Below are positions 35,050 to 42,977 of a stretch of 64,000 bases of DNA, one piece after another. How positions within the stretch are numbered: the first letter of the stretch is position 1; every line of letters begins with the position of its first letter. The stretch covers positions 372,001 to 436,000 of the forward strand of contig NZ_VFSU01000011.1 of assembly GCF_006385875.1 (NCBI RefSeq). The letters run 5' to 3'. The notes below the pieces were generated by a model, which saw only the letters and a list, made by a program, of their open reading frames with translations, did not search any database and was not told the origin of the DNA. The translations under genes were made by a program, and so were the position numbers. The stretch is from Sandaracinobacter neustonicus (GTDB lineage: Bacteria > Pseudomonadota > Alphaproteobacteria > Sphingomonadales > Sphingomonadaceae).

Positions 35050-35872
35050 GGCCCGGCGTATCCTGACGCCGGAGGGCGTGCCGCTGGGCCTTCGCCCGGC
35101 CGACATGGGCGCGCGCATCGGAGCTTATCTGCTGGACCTGCTGATCGTCTGGAGCAGCATGCTGCTGCTGGCGCTGCCGTTGATCCTTGGCGCGGTTAAC
35201 ATTCCGGGATTCGCCGGGGAATGGGTGATCATCGCCATCATCCTCATCCATTTCGCGCTGTCGAACGGCTATTTCATCGTGATGGAAATGGGCCCGCGCG
35301 GGGCCACCTTTGGCAAGCGGCGCGCGAAGTTGCGAGTGATCGCCACGGATGGCTCCCGGCTGACGGCGGATGCGGTGATCGCCCGCAATTTGATGCGCAA
35401 CCTCGAATTCTCGCTGCCGCTCAGCATGTTGGGCGGTGCGGCATCCGGCAGCAGTCTGCCCGCGCTGCTGGGGCTGCTGTGGACGGGCGTGTTCCTGATC
35501 TTTCCCTTCGTCAGCCGCGATCATCAGCGCGTGGGCGATCTGCTGGCGGGCACGCTGGTGGTGGAGATGCCGCCGCGCGACCTTCAGGAGCCCCCGGCCG
35601 AAATCGACGGCAACTGGCGCTTCACAGACGCCGAGCTGGACATTTACGGCGCGCACGAACTGCAAACGCTGGACGATGTGCTGGAAGTGGGCGACCCGCA
35701 GGTGATGGCGCGGGTGGCCGATGCGATTCGCGCGCGGACGGGGATTCGCCGAGTGGGGCCGGATGGGCCGTTCCTGCACGCCTATCGGCTGGCGCTGCGC
35801 GAGCGGCTGCAGCGCGGGATGCTGTTCGGCCACCTAAAAGAGCGGCGCGTGGGGAGCGACGTGCCGGGCTGA
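35036..35872 (+). CDS. RDD-family membrane protein
   Basis: 278 aa. The RDD signature region is GARIGAYLLDLLIVWSSMLL (with Arg and two Asp positions), followed by TM helices and RGATFGKRRAKLRVI, and FVSRDHQRVGDLLAGTLVV, the standard closing motif. The C-terminal 90 residues (from about 185) form a soluble helical tail. It is the last gene of the MoxR operon and overlaps the SpoIIM-like gene by 14 nt. RDD proteins are proposed transporters or complex partners; the exact role here is unknown. Confidence 0.9.
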   Translation: MARAEARRILTPEGVPLGLRPADMGARIGAYLLDLLIVWSSMLLLALPLILGAVNIPGFAGEWVIIAIILIHFALSNGYFIVMEMGPRGATFGKRRAKLRVIATDGSRLTADAVIARNLMRNLEFSLPLSMLGGAASGSSLPALLGLLWTGVFLIFPFVSRDHQRVGDLLAGTLVVEMPPRDLQEPPAEIDGNWRFTDAELDIYGAHELQTLDDVLEVGDPQVMARVADAIRARTGIRRVGPDGPFLHAYRLALRERLQRGMLFGHLKERRVGSDVPG

Positions 35873-35999
35873 TCCCGCCCGCACTTTCACTTTTTTTCAG
35901 CATTCGCCAAACTTTGGCTTGCGTCTGCGGCGCTTCGTCACCGATTAAGGGGTTGAGCGCGAACGCTCGAGGCCGCTGGCGAAGGAGCTGACGACCCCG

Positions 36000-38918
36000 A
36001 TGACACCGCAACATCTGTTGTTGCTGATTGTGGCGCTGCCGTTCCTCGGCAGCTTTGCCGCTGCATTCCTGCCCACCCGGGCCCGCACCCAGGCGACCTT
36101 GCTCGCCGGGCTGATCGCGGTCGTCGGGGCGGTGGGGATCGGCAGCCTGTATCCGGCCGTTTCGCAAGGGCAGATTCTGCTCAGTGTCACCCCGTGGCTG
36201 CCGTCGCTCGACCTGAACCTGACGTTCCGGCTGAGTGGCGTTTCGTGGCTGTTCGCGATGCTGGTGCTGGTGATGGGCGCTTTGGTGATCCTCTATGCCC
36301 GCTATTACATGTCCGATGAAGATCCGGTTCCGCGCTTCTTCTCGTTTCTGCTCGCCTTCATGGGCTCGATGCTCGGGGTGGTGCTGTCGGGGAACCTGAT
36401 CCAGATCGCCTTCTTCTGGGAGGTGACGAGCCTGTTTTCCTTCCTGCTGATCGGCTACTGGCACCACAACCAGAGCGCGCGGGACGGCGCGCGCATGGCG
36501 CTGATGGTGACGGGCGCGGGCGGAATCTGCCTGATGCTGGGCTTCATCCTGCTGGGGCAGATGGCGGGCGGCTTCTCGCTGGATACGGTGCTGGCTTCTA
36601 AGGACGCGATCCATTCCAGCCCCTATTATCCGCTGGCGCTGGCGCTGATCCTGATCGGCTGCTTCACCAAGAGCGCGCAATTCCCCTTCCACTTCTGGCT
36701 GCCGCACGCGATGGCCGCGCCGACACCGGTTTCCGCCTATCTGCATTCCGCCACGATGGTGAAGGCAGGTGTGTTCATCCTGATCCTGCTGTGGCCGGTG
36801 CTGTCTGGCACAGATCTCTGGTATTTCGCGGTGGCGCCTATCGGAGCGATCACGCTGCTGATCGGGGCGTGGGTGGCGATCTTCCAGCAGGATCTGAAGG
36901 GCTTGCTGGCCTATTCCACCATCAGCCATCTGGGGCTGATCGTGCTGCTGCTGGGGCTGGGCAGCCCGCTGGCGGCCGTGGCGGCGATCTTCCACACGGT
37001 GAACCACGCCACCTTCAAGGCCTCCCTGTTCATGGCGGCGGGCATCATCGATCATGAAACCGGCACGCGCGATATCCGCAAGCTGGGCGGGTTGTGGAAC
37101 TACATGCCCATCACCGCCACGCTGGCAATGGTGGCGGCAGCGGCAATGGCGGGCGTGCCCCTGCTGAACGGCTTCCTGTCGAAGGAAATGTTCCTCGCCG
37201 AAGTGCTGGAGGATCACAGCGGCACGCTGATCGACGCTGTGCTGCCATGGCTCGCCACCATCGCCAGCGCCTTTGCGGTGCTCTATTCGATCCGCTTCAT
37301 CCATCAGGTGTTCTTCGTGGCCCCGCCCGAACCGCTCCCGCGCACCCCGCACGAGCCGCCGCCATGGATGCGCCGCCCCATCGAGATTCTGGTGCTGGCC
37401 TGCCTGCTGATCGGCATCTTCCCGGCCGCCACCATCGGGCCGTTCCTTGCGAGCGCGGTGCGCGATACGCTGGGTGATCAGGCCCCCGCCTACAGCCTTG
37501 CGGTGTGGCACGGCTTCAACCGGCCGCTGTTCCTCAGCCTCACGGCGCTGGCGGGCGGGCTGATCCTCTATATCCTGTTCGGCGGGCGGCTGAACGCGGC
37601 GAAGGCGTCCCCCGTCGTCGGCCGGCTGAAGGCGCGCCGCACGTTTGAAGCGGTGGTGGAACGGGGAATCGCGATTGCGGGCTGGCTGCATGCGCTGGCA
37701 GGCACCCGCCGCCTGCAACCGCAGTTGCGCGTGCTGATGATTTTCGCACTGGCCGCCGCCGCGCTGCCGTTCCTGTTCCTCGGCTATTCCGTGGGCAGCG
37801 AGCGCTGGACGGGGGTGGACCCGGTGTTCGCGCTGCTGTGGCTGATCGGCGGCAGCTGCGCGCTGGCGGCGGCATGGACGGCGAAGTTCCACCGTCTGGC
37901 CGCGCTCATCCTTGTTGGCGCGGCGGGGCTGGCGACCTGCATCAGCTTCGTCTGGCTCTCTGCCCCCGATCTGGCCTTGACGCAGTTGCTGGTGGAAATC
38001 GTGACGACGGTTCTGCTGCTGCTGGGCCTGCGCTGGCTGCCCAAGCGGCAACCGGATATCTGGCCGGAAACCCGTATGCCGGTGCAGGTGCTGGCCCGCC
38101 GGGGCGGCGATCTCGCCATCGCCATCATCGCCGGACTTGGCATGGCGCTGATTTCCTATGCGGTGATGACGCGCCCGGTGACAGACAGCATCGCCGATTT
38201 CTTCACCCGCAACGCCTATGCTGAGGGCGGCGGCACCAACATCGTCAACGTGATTCTGGTGGATTTCCGCGCCTTCGATACGCTGGGCGAAATCACTGTG
38301 CTCGCTATCGTGGCCATCACGGTCTTTTCGCTGCTGCGCAGGTTCCGTCCCGCGTCGGACAGTATCGAAACCCCCGAACAGCAGCGGGTGCAGGCCGATT
38401 TTGACCGCCGCCACGCGGACCGCGAAGTGGGCGATACCGTCACGGACGCGCTGATGGTGCCGCGCCTCATCATGCAGTGGATGTTCCCGGTGATCATCAC
38501 CTTCGCGCTCTATCTGCTGCTGCGCGGCCATGATCTGCCGGGCGGCGGCTTTGCGGCGGGGATCGCCATGTCCATCGGCATCCTGTTGCAATATATGGCG
38601 ATGGGCACGCGCGAGGTGGAGGATCGGCTGATGGTGCTGCCCATCAACTGGATCGGCATCGGCATGCTGGCCGCCGCGCTGACGGGGGCGGGCGCATGGC
38701 TGTTCGGCTATCCGCTGCTCACCACCTTCTTCCGCTATCTGGATGTGCCGCTGATCGGCGAAGTGCCTGCCGCCAGTGCGCTGCTGTTCGATCTGGGCGT
38801 GTTCGCCGTCGTCGTGGGATCGACGGTGCTGGTGCTGATCGCGCTGGCGCACCAATCCATCCGCACCCCGCGCGCGGCGCGCCCCGCCGAACCCAAAGCC
38901 GGGGAGGAGCAGGGCTGA
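36000..38918 (+). CDS. mrpA: Na+/H+ antiporter subunit A fused to subunit B domain (MrpAB)
   Basis: 972 aa. The NuoL-like antiporter core includes SKEMFLAEVLEDH and Lys/His pairs in KSAQFPFHFWLPHAMAAPTP. An MrpA-specific region follows, and the last roughly 120 residues form an MnhB/MrpB domain (LLRGHDLPGGGFAAGIAMS, VEDRLMVLPINW). This A-B fusion is the group 2 (Pha/Mrp) form of alphaproteobacteria. The complex expels Na+ (or K+) in exchange for protons and supports pH and salt tolerance. Its TGA shares one base with the ATG of mrpC, so the six genes are one operon. Confidence 0.95.
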   Translation: MTPQHLLLLIVALPFLGSFAAAFLPTRARTQATLLAGLIAVVGAVGIGSLYPAVSQGQILLSVTPWLPSLDLNLTFRLSGVSWLFAMLVLVMGALVILYARYYMSDEDPVPRFFSFLLAFMGSMLGVVLSGNLIQIAFFWEVTSLFSFLLIGYWHHNQSARDGARMALMVTGAGGICLMLGFILLGQMAGGFSLDTVLASKDAIHSSPYYPLALALILIGCFTKSAQFPFHFWLPHAMAAPTPVSAYLHSATMVKAGVFILILLWPVLSGTDLWYFAVAPIGAITLLIGAWVAIFQQDLKGLLAYSTISHLGLIVLLLGLGSPLAAVAAIFHTVNHATFKASLFMAAGIIDHETGTRDIRKLGGLWNYMPITATLAMVAAAAMAGVPLLNGFLSKEMFLAEVLEDHSGTLIDAVLPWLATIASAFAVLYSIRFIHQVFFVAPPEPLPRTPHEPPPWMRRPIEILVLACLLIGIFPAATIGPFLASAVRDTLGDQAPAYSLAVWHGFNRPLFLSLTALAGGLILYILFGGRLNAAKASPVVGRLKARRTFEAVVERGIAIAGWLHALAGTRRLQPQLRVLMIFALAAAALPFLFLGYSVGSERWTGVDPVFALLWLIGGSCALAAAWTAKFHRLAALILVGAAGLATCISFVWLSAPDLALTQLLVEIVTTVLLLLGLRWLPKRQPDIWPETRMPVQVLARRGGDLAIAIIAGLGMALISYAVMTRPVTDSIADFFTRNAYAEGGGTNIVNVILVDFRAFDTLGEITVLAIVAITVFSLLRRFRPASDSIETPEQQRVQADFDRRHADREVGDTVTDALMVPRLIMQWMFPVIITFALYLLLRGHDLPGGGFAAGIAMSIGILLQYMAMGTREVEDRLMVLPINWIGIGMLAAALTGAGAWLFGYPLLTTFFRYLDVPLIGEVPAASALLFDLGVFAVVVGSTVLVLIALAHQSIRTPRAARPAEPKAGEEQG

Positions 38919-39262
38919 TGGAAATCGTGCTCGCACTCGCCATCGGAATCCTCACCGGTTCGGGTGTGTGGCTGCTGCTGCGCCCGCGCACCTTTCAGGT
39001 GATCATCGGGCTGGCGCTGCTGTCTTACGCGGTGAATTTGTTCATCCTTTCGATGGGGCGGCTGCGCGTGGATGCGCCGCCGATCATCCGAAAGGGCGTG
39101 CCCGTCGATCCGGCGGCGTTCGTCGATCCGGTGCCGCAGGCGCTGGTGTTGACGGCCATCGTCATCTCCTTCGCGACCACGGCGCTGATGCTGGTGGTGC
39201 TGCTCGCCTCGCGCGGGCTCACCAACACGGACCATGTCGATGGAGAGGAGAGCCAGCAATGA
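38918..39262 (+). CDS. mrpC: Na+/H+ antiporter subunit C (MrpC, NuoK-like)
   Basis: 114 aa, three TM helices, with NuoK-like IGLALLSYAVNLFILSMG and DPVPQALVLTAIVISFATTA. The start ATG shares its A with the end of mrpA. The stop overlaps mrpD by 4 nt. It is a membrane subunit needed for assembly of the Mrp complex. Confidence 0.95.
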   Translation: MEIVLALAIGILTGSGVWLLLRPRTFQVIIGLALLSYAVNLFILSMGRLRVDAPPIIRKGVPVDPAAFVDPVPQALVLTAIVISFATTALMLVVLLASRGLTNTDHVDGEESQQ

Positions 39263-40857
39263 CGGGCTGGCTCCACCATCTGATCGTGCTGCCGATCGTG
39301 CTGCCGATGGTCGCCAGCGCGATCATGCTGCTGCTGAGCGACAGGTTCCGGCAGGGCATCGCGCTGGGCACCACTGCGCTGCTGGTCGCCATTGCGGCGG
39401 CGCTGCTGATGCAGACGATGGCCGCAGGGGAGCCGTGGGTGGGTTCCTACCGGCTGGGCAACTGGGCGGCCCCGTTCGGCATCGTGCTGGTGGTGGACAG
39501 GCTGTCTGCGATGATGCTGATGCTGACATCGGTGCTGGGCTTCACCGCGCTGCTCTATGCGCTGGCCCGCTGGGATCGCGCGGGGCCGCGTTTCCATGTG
39601 CTGTTCCTGCTGTTGCTGATGGGCCTGAACGGCGCGTTTCTGACGGGCGATATCTTCAACCTGTTCGTATTCTTCGAAATCTTCCTTGCCGCCTCTTACG
39701 GGCTGGTGCTGCACGGCTCGGGGCAGGAACGGGTGAGCGCGGGCTTCCATTACATCAGCATCAATGTGGCGACCTCGCTCTTGTTCCTGATCGGCGTCAG
39801 CATGCTCTATGGTGTCACGGGCACGCTCAACATGGCCGATCTGGCGGTGCGCATCCCCAACGTGCCGCCCGAGGATGTGACGCTGCTGGAATCAGGCGCG
39901 TCCATTCTGGGCATCGCCTTCCTCGTGAAGGCGGGCACATGGCCGCTGGGGCTGTGGCTGCCGCGAACCTACGCTGCCGCCGCGCCGCCCGTTGCCGCCA
40001 TGTTCGCGATCATGAGCAAGGTGGGCATCTACATCATCCTGCGGCTGTCGATGCTGCTGTTCGGCGACGAGGCCGGGATGGCCGCCAGCTTCGCGAATGA
40101 TTGGCTGCTGATCGGCGGCATGGCGACCATCGCCTTCGGAACCGTGGGCATCCTTTCGGCGAACACGCTCACCGGCATCGCCGGCCATTATATCCTCGTG
40201 TCGTCCGGCACGCTGCTGGCCGCAATCGGCACCGGCAGCGAGCGGGTGCTGGCGGGCGCGCTGTTCTATCTCGTCAGTTCCACGCTTGCGATCAGCGCCT
40301 TCTACCTTGTGGTGGAACTGGTGCAGCGCGGCAGTGCAGGCGAGGAAGCCGTCTCAGAACCGGTGTTCGAGGATGAGTATGTCGGCGCGCACGCCGTGGA
40401 GGAAGACAATGAAATCGGCGTCGCCATCCCGGCCACGCTCGCCATCATCGGCGGCGGTTTCGCCTTTTGCGCGCTGCTGCTCTCGGGCCTGCCGCCATTG
40501 TCCGGCTTCATCGCCAAGTTCGCCATCATCGACGGCCTGCTCGCCCAGCGGCAGACGGTGGCCCCGCAGACATGGCTGCTGATTTTCCTGATCCTGGGCG
40601 CGGGCTTTGCCGCCCTGATCGCCACGATGCGCGCCGGGATCGACATGATCTGGACGCCGGAAGACGTGAAAACCCCCGCGCTGGACATCGTGGAGGCAGT
40701 CCCTATCGCCATCCTGCTGACAATCTGCCTGTCCCTGATGCTGTGGGCCGGGCCGGTGATGTCATTCATGGAAGCGACGGTCAGCAATCTGGACGATCGC
40801 GCCGTCTATTCCGGTGCGGTGCTGCCCGAGCCACCTGCCGAAAGCGCCCGGCCATGA
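39259..40857 (+). CDS. mrpD: Na+/H+ antiporter subunit D (MrpD, NuoN/M-like)
   Basis: 532 aa, about 14 TM helices with antiporter landmarks: FVFFEIFLAASYGLVL (the conserved Glu of TM5), FLVKAGTWPLGLWLPRTYAA (TM7 Lys) and GLPPLSGFIAKFAIIDGLL (TM12 Lys). It is a proton-translocating subunit of the Mrp complex. A roughly 35-residue acidic insertion (EEAVSEPVFEDEYVGAHAVE, about 376-405) sits in a loop. It overlaps both neighbours by 4 nt. Confidence 0.95.
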   Translation: MTGWLHHLIVLPIVLPMVASAIMLLLSDRFRQGIALGTTALLVAIAAALLMQTMAAGEPWVGSYRLGNWAAPFGIVLVVDRLSAMMLMLTSVLGFTALLYALARWDRAGPRFHVLFLLLLMGLNGAFLTGDIFNLFVFFEIFLAASYGLVLHGSGQERVSAGFHYISINVATSLLFLIGVSMLYGVTGTLNMADLAVRIPNVPPEDVTLLESGASILGIAFLVKAGTWPLGLWLPRTYAAAAPPVAAMFAIMSKVGIYIILRLSMLLFGDEAGMAASFANDWLLIGGMATIAFGTVGILSANTLTGIAGHYILVSSGTLLAAIGTGSERVLAGALFYLVSSTLAISAFYLVVELVQRGSAGEEAVSEPVFEDEYVGAHAVEEDNEIGVAIPATLAIIGGGFAFCALLLSGLPPLSGFIAKFAIIDGLLAQRQTVAPQTWLLIFLILGAGFAALIATMRAGIDMIWTPEDVKTPALDIVEAVPIAILLTICLSLMLWAGPVMSFMEATVSNLDDRAVYSGAVLPEPPAESARP

Positions 40858-41342
40858 GGCGGCTGCTCCCCTATCCGGGCTTCGCGGGCGCGCTGCTGTT
40901 GATGTGGCTGCTGCTCTCCCAGTCGGTTTCTCTCGGCCATATCCTGCTGGGTAGCCTGATCGCGCTGCTGGCGACGAACGCCATGTCCGCGCTGCAACCG
41001 GAATCCGTGCGCATCCGCCCCTCGCTGGCGATTCCAAGGCTGGCGCTTATCGTGCTGGTGGACATCTTCCGCTCGAACCTCGCGGTGGGGCGCATCATTC
41101 TGTTCGGCAAGCCTGCGCACCATCGCTCAGGCTATCTGCAACTGCCGCTACAGCTGCAGGATCGCTATGGCCTCGCGATCCTCGCCATGATCCTCACGGC
41201 CACGCCCGGCACGCTGTGGCTGCAATATGATCGCTCGCGCAGCGTGTTGCTGTTGCACGTGCTGGATCTGGTGGACGATCAGCAGTGGATCGACCTGATC
41301 CGCAACCGCTACGAACGTTTGCTGATGGAGATTTTCGAGTGA
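40854..41342 (+). CDS. mrpE: Na+/H+ antiporter subunit E (MrpE)
   Basis: 162 aa. N-terminal TM helices (GALLLMWLLLSQSVSLGHIL) precede IPRLALIVLVDIFRSNLAVG and a C-terminal cytosolic part with ILTATPGTLWLQYDRSRSVL and LDLVDDQQWI, the family signature. It is a stability/assembly subunit of the Mrp complex. ATG 40854 overlaps the mrpD stop, and the stop overlaps the GTG start of mrpF. Confidence 0.93.
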   Translation: MRRLLPYPGFAGALLLMWLLLSQSVSLGHILLGSLIALLATNAMSALQPESVRIRPSLAIPRLALIVLVDIFRSNLAVGRIILFGKPAHHRSGYLQLPLQLQDRYGLAILAMILTATPGTLWLQYDRSRSVLLLHVLDLVDDQQWIDLIRNRYERLLMEIFE

Positions 41343-41623
41343 ACGCCCAGTTGATTCTGGCGCTGGCCATCACCGCCTCGCAGTTGATCCTCGGCTTTGC
41401 GATGGCCTGCGCGACATGGCGGGTGATCGTCGGCCCGCGCGCGCAGGATCGGGTGCTGGGGCTGGACACGCTTTATGTGAACTCCATGCTGCTGCTGATC
41501 ACCTTCGGCATTCAGACGGGCCGGACGCTCTATTTCGAAGCCGCGCTGGTGATCGGCATGCTGGGCTTCACCGGCACCGTGGCGCTGGCGAAATTCCTGA
41601 TGCGCGGGGAGGTGATCGAATGA
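41339..41623 (+). CDS. mrpF: Na+/H+ antiporter subunit F (MrpF)
   Basis: 94 aa, three TM helices. Conserved ATWRVIVGPRAQDRVLGLDT is followed by ALVIGMLGFTGTVALAKFLM, the MrpF pattern with the essential Asp in DRVLGLD. GTG start 41339 overlaps the mrpE stop by 4 nt; the stop overlaps mrpG by 4 nt. Confidence 0.94.
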   Translation: MNAQLILALAITASQLILGFAMACATWRVIVGPRAQDRVLGLDTLYVNSMLLLITFGIQTGRTLYFEAALVIGMLGFTGTVALAKFLMRGEVIE

Positions 41624-41967
41624 CACAGGCACCCGATCTTCCGCTCTGGGCCGCGATCCTCACGGCCTTTTTCCTGCTGGCGGGATCGCTGATCACGGCG
41701 ATTGGTTCGTTCGGCCTCGTCCGGCTGAAGAATTTCTACGAGCGGGTGCACGCCCCCACGCTTGGCACCACGCTGGGGGCAGGGGGGGTGCTGATCGCCT
41801 CGATGATCTGCTTCTCCGTGCTGAAGGGGCGGCCGGTGGTGCATGAAGTGCTGATCGCGCTGTTCCTCACCATCACCACGCCTGTCACGCTGATGCTGCT
41901 GGGCCGCGCGGCCCTGTATCGGGATCGGACGGAGCAGCAGCCCGACATCCCGCGCGATTTCGACTAA
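41620..41967 (+). CDS. mrpG: Na+/H+ antiporter subunit G (MrpG)
   Basis: 115 aa, three TM helices with the diagnostic GSFGLVRLKNFYERVHAPTL and TTLGAGGVLIAS. Last gene of the mrp operon; a roughly 100-bp gap to the ABC ATPase gene suggests a separate promoter there. The C-terminal tail (DRTEQQPDIPRDFD) is soluble. Confidence 0.95.
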   Translation: MTQAPDLPLWAAILTAFFLLAGSLITAIGSFGLVRLKNFYERVHAPTLGTTLGAGGVLIASMICFSVLKGRPVVHEVLIALFLTITTPVTLMLLGRAALYRDRTEQQPDIPRDFD

Positions 41968-42070
41968 CGCCATCTGTCGAAAATACGCCTCTGGCCATCG
42001 CGTTTCGGGCATGCCAGTTTCCAATGTCACCGCCCGGATATATCGGGCCGCCGGATAAAGGCTTTCCCGC

Positions 42071-42967
42071 ATGCTGGACCTGACGAACGTAACCCATGTC
42101 TACCCCAACGGCACCCGCGCGCTGGACGATGTGACGCTGTCGATCCCCAAGGGCATGTTCGGGCTGCTCGGCCCCAATGGCGCGGGCAAGTCCACGCTGA
42201 TGCGCACCATCGCCACGCTGCAGACCCCCACCTCCGGCGGCATCCGCTTCGGCGACATCGACGTGATCGCCAATCCTGAGGCGCTTCGCCGCCGCCTTGG
42301 CTATCTGCCGCAGGATTTCGGTGTTTATCCGCGCGTGTCGGCCTACGATATGCTGGAACATATGTGCGTGCTGAAGGGCATCGCCACCGCCGCCGAGCGC
42401 AAGGCGACGGTGGAAACGCTGTTGAACCAGACGAACCTGTGGAACGTCCGCAAAAAGGCCATCGCCGGTTTTTCCGGCGGGATGCGGCAGCGCTTCGGCA
42501 TCGCGCAGGCGCTGATCGGCAACCCCGATCTCATCATCGTGGACGAACCCACCGCCGGGCTGGACCCGGAAGAGCGCAACCGCTTCCTGAACCTTCTGGC
42601 GGAAATCGGCGAGAATGTGGTGGTGATCCTCTCCACCCATATCGTGGAGGATGTGGCCGATCTCTGCCCGAATATGGCGGTGCTGGCGGGCGGTCGCATC
42701 CAGCTTCAGGGGGCGCCGCTCGATCTCATTGAAAAGGCGCGCGGCACTGTCTGGGGCAAGGCCATCCCGCGCGATCAGCTGGAAGCCTATGCGCAAAGCC
42801 ATGAACTGATCTCCACCCGCCTGTTCGCCGGGCGCACCATTATCCATGTGCTGTCAGAGGGCGATCCGGGAGACGGGTTCGCGACGGTTGATGGCGGGCT
42901 GGAGGATGTCTATTTCGCCACGCTGGCGAAAACCCGCCGCCCCGCGCCCGCCGCAATCGCCGCCTGA
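42071..42967 (+). CDS. ABC transporter ATPase
   Basis: 298 aa. Walker A GPNGAGKST (about 35-43), Q-loop YLPQDFG, signature FSGGMRQRFG, Walker B LIIVDEPTAGLDPEE and switch His STHIVED. The C-terminal 80 residues form the accessory domain of gliding/Na-type exporters. The permease-peptidase gene begins 10 nt downstream, so these two form the transporter. It energises export or membrane remodelling by the fused permease; the substrate is unknown. Confidence 0.95.
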   Translation: MLDLTNVTHVYPNGTRALDDVTLSIPKGMFGLLGPNGAGKSTLMRTIATLQTPTSGGIRFGDIDVIANPEALRRRLGYLPQDFGVYPRVSAYDMLEHMCVLKGIATAAERKATVETLLNQTNLWNVRKKAIAGFSGGMRQRFGIAQALIGNPDLIIVDEPTAGLDPEERNRFLNLLAEIGENVVVILSTHIVEDVADLCPNMAVLAGGRIQLQGAPLDLIEKARGTVWGKAIPRDQLEAYAQSHELISTRLFAGRTIIHVLSEGDPGDGFATVDGGLEDVYFATLAKTRRPAPAAIAA

Positions 42968-42977
42968 GGCCCGGCAG

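Noticed and set aside
35955-35968. GAGCG-CGAA-CGCTC hairpin upstream of mrpA as a riboswitch or terminator
   Set aside because: Only 5 bp with no T-run or conserved aptamer, so too weak to call.
35622-38936. 1104-codon open frame on the minus strand opposite mrpA
   Set aside because: It is a codon-bias shadow of the well-supported mrpA gene, with His/Gln/Arg-rich low-complexity sequence and no family features.
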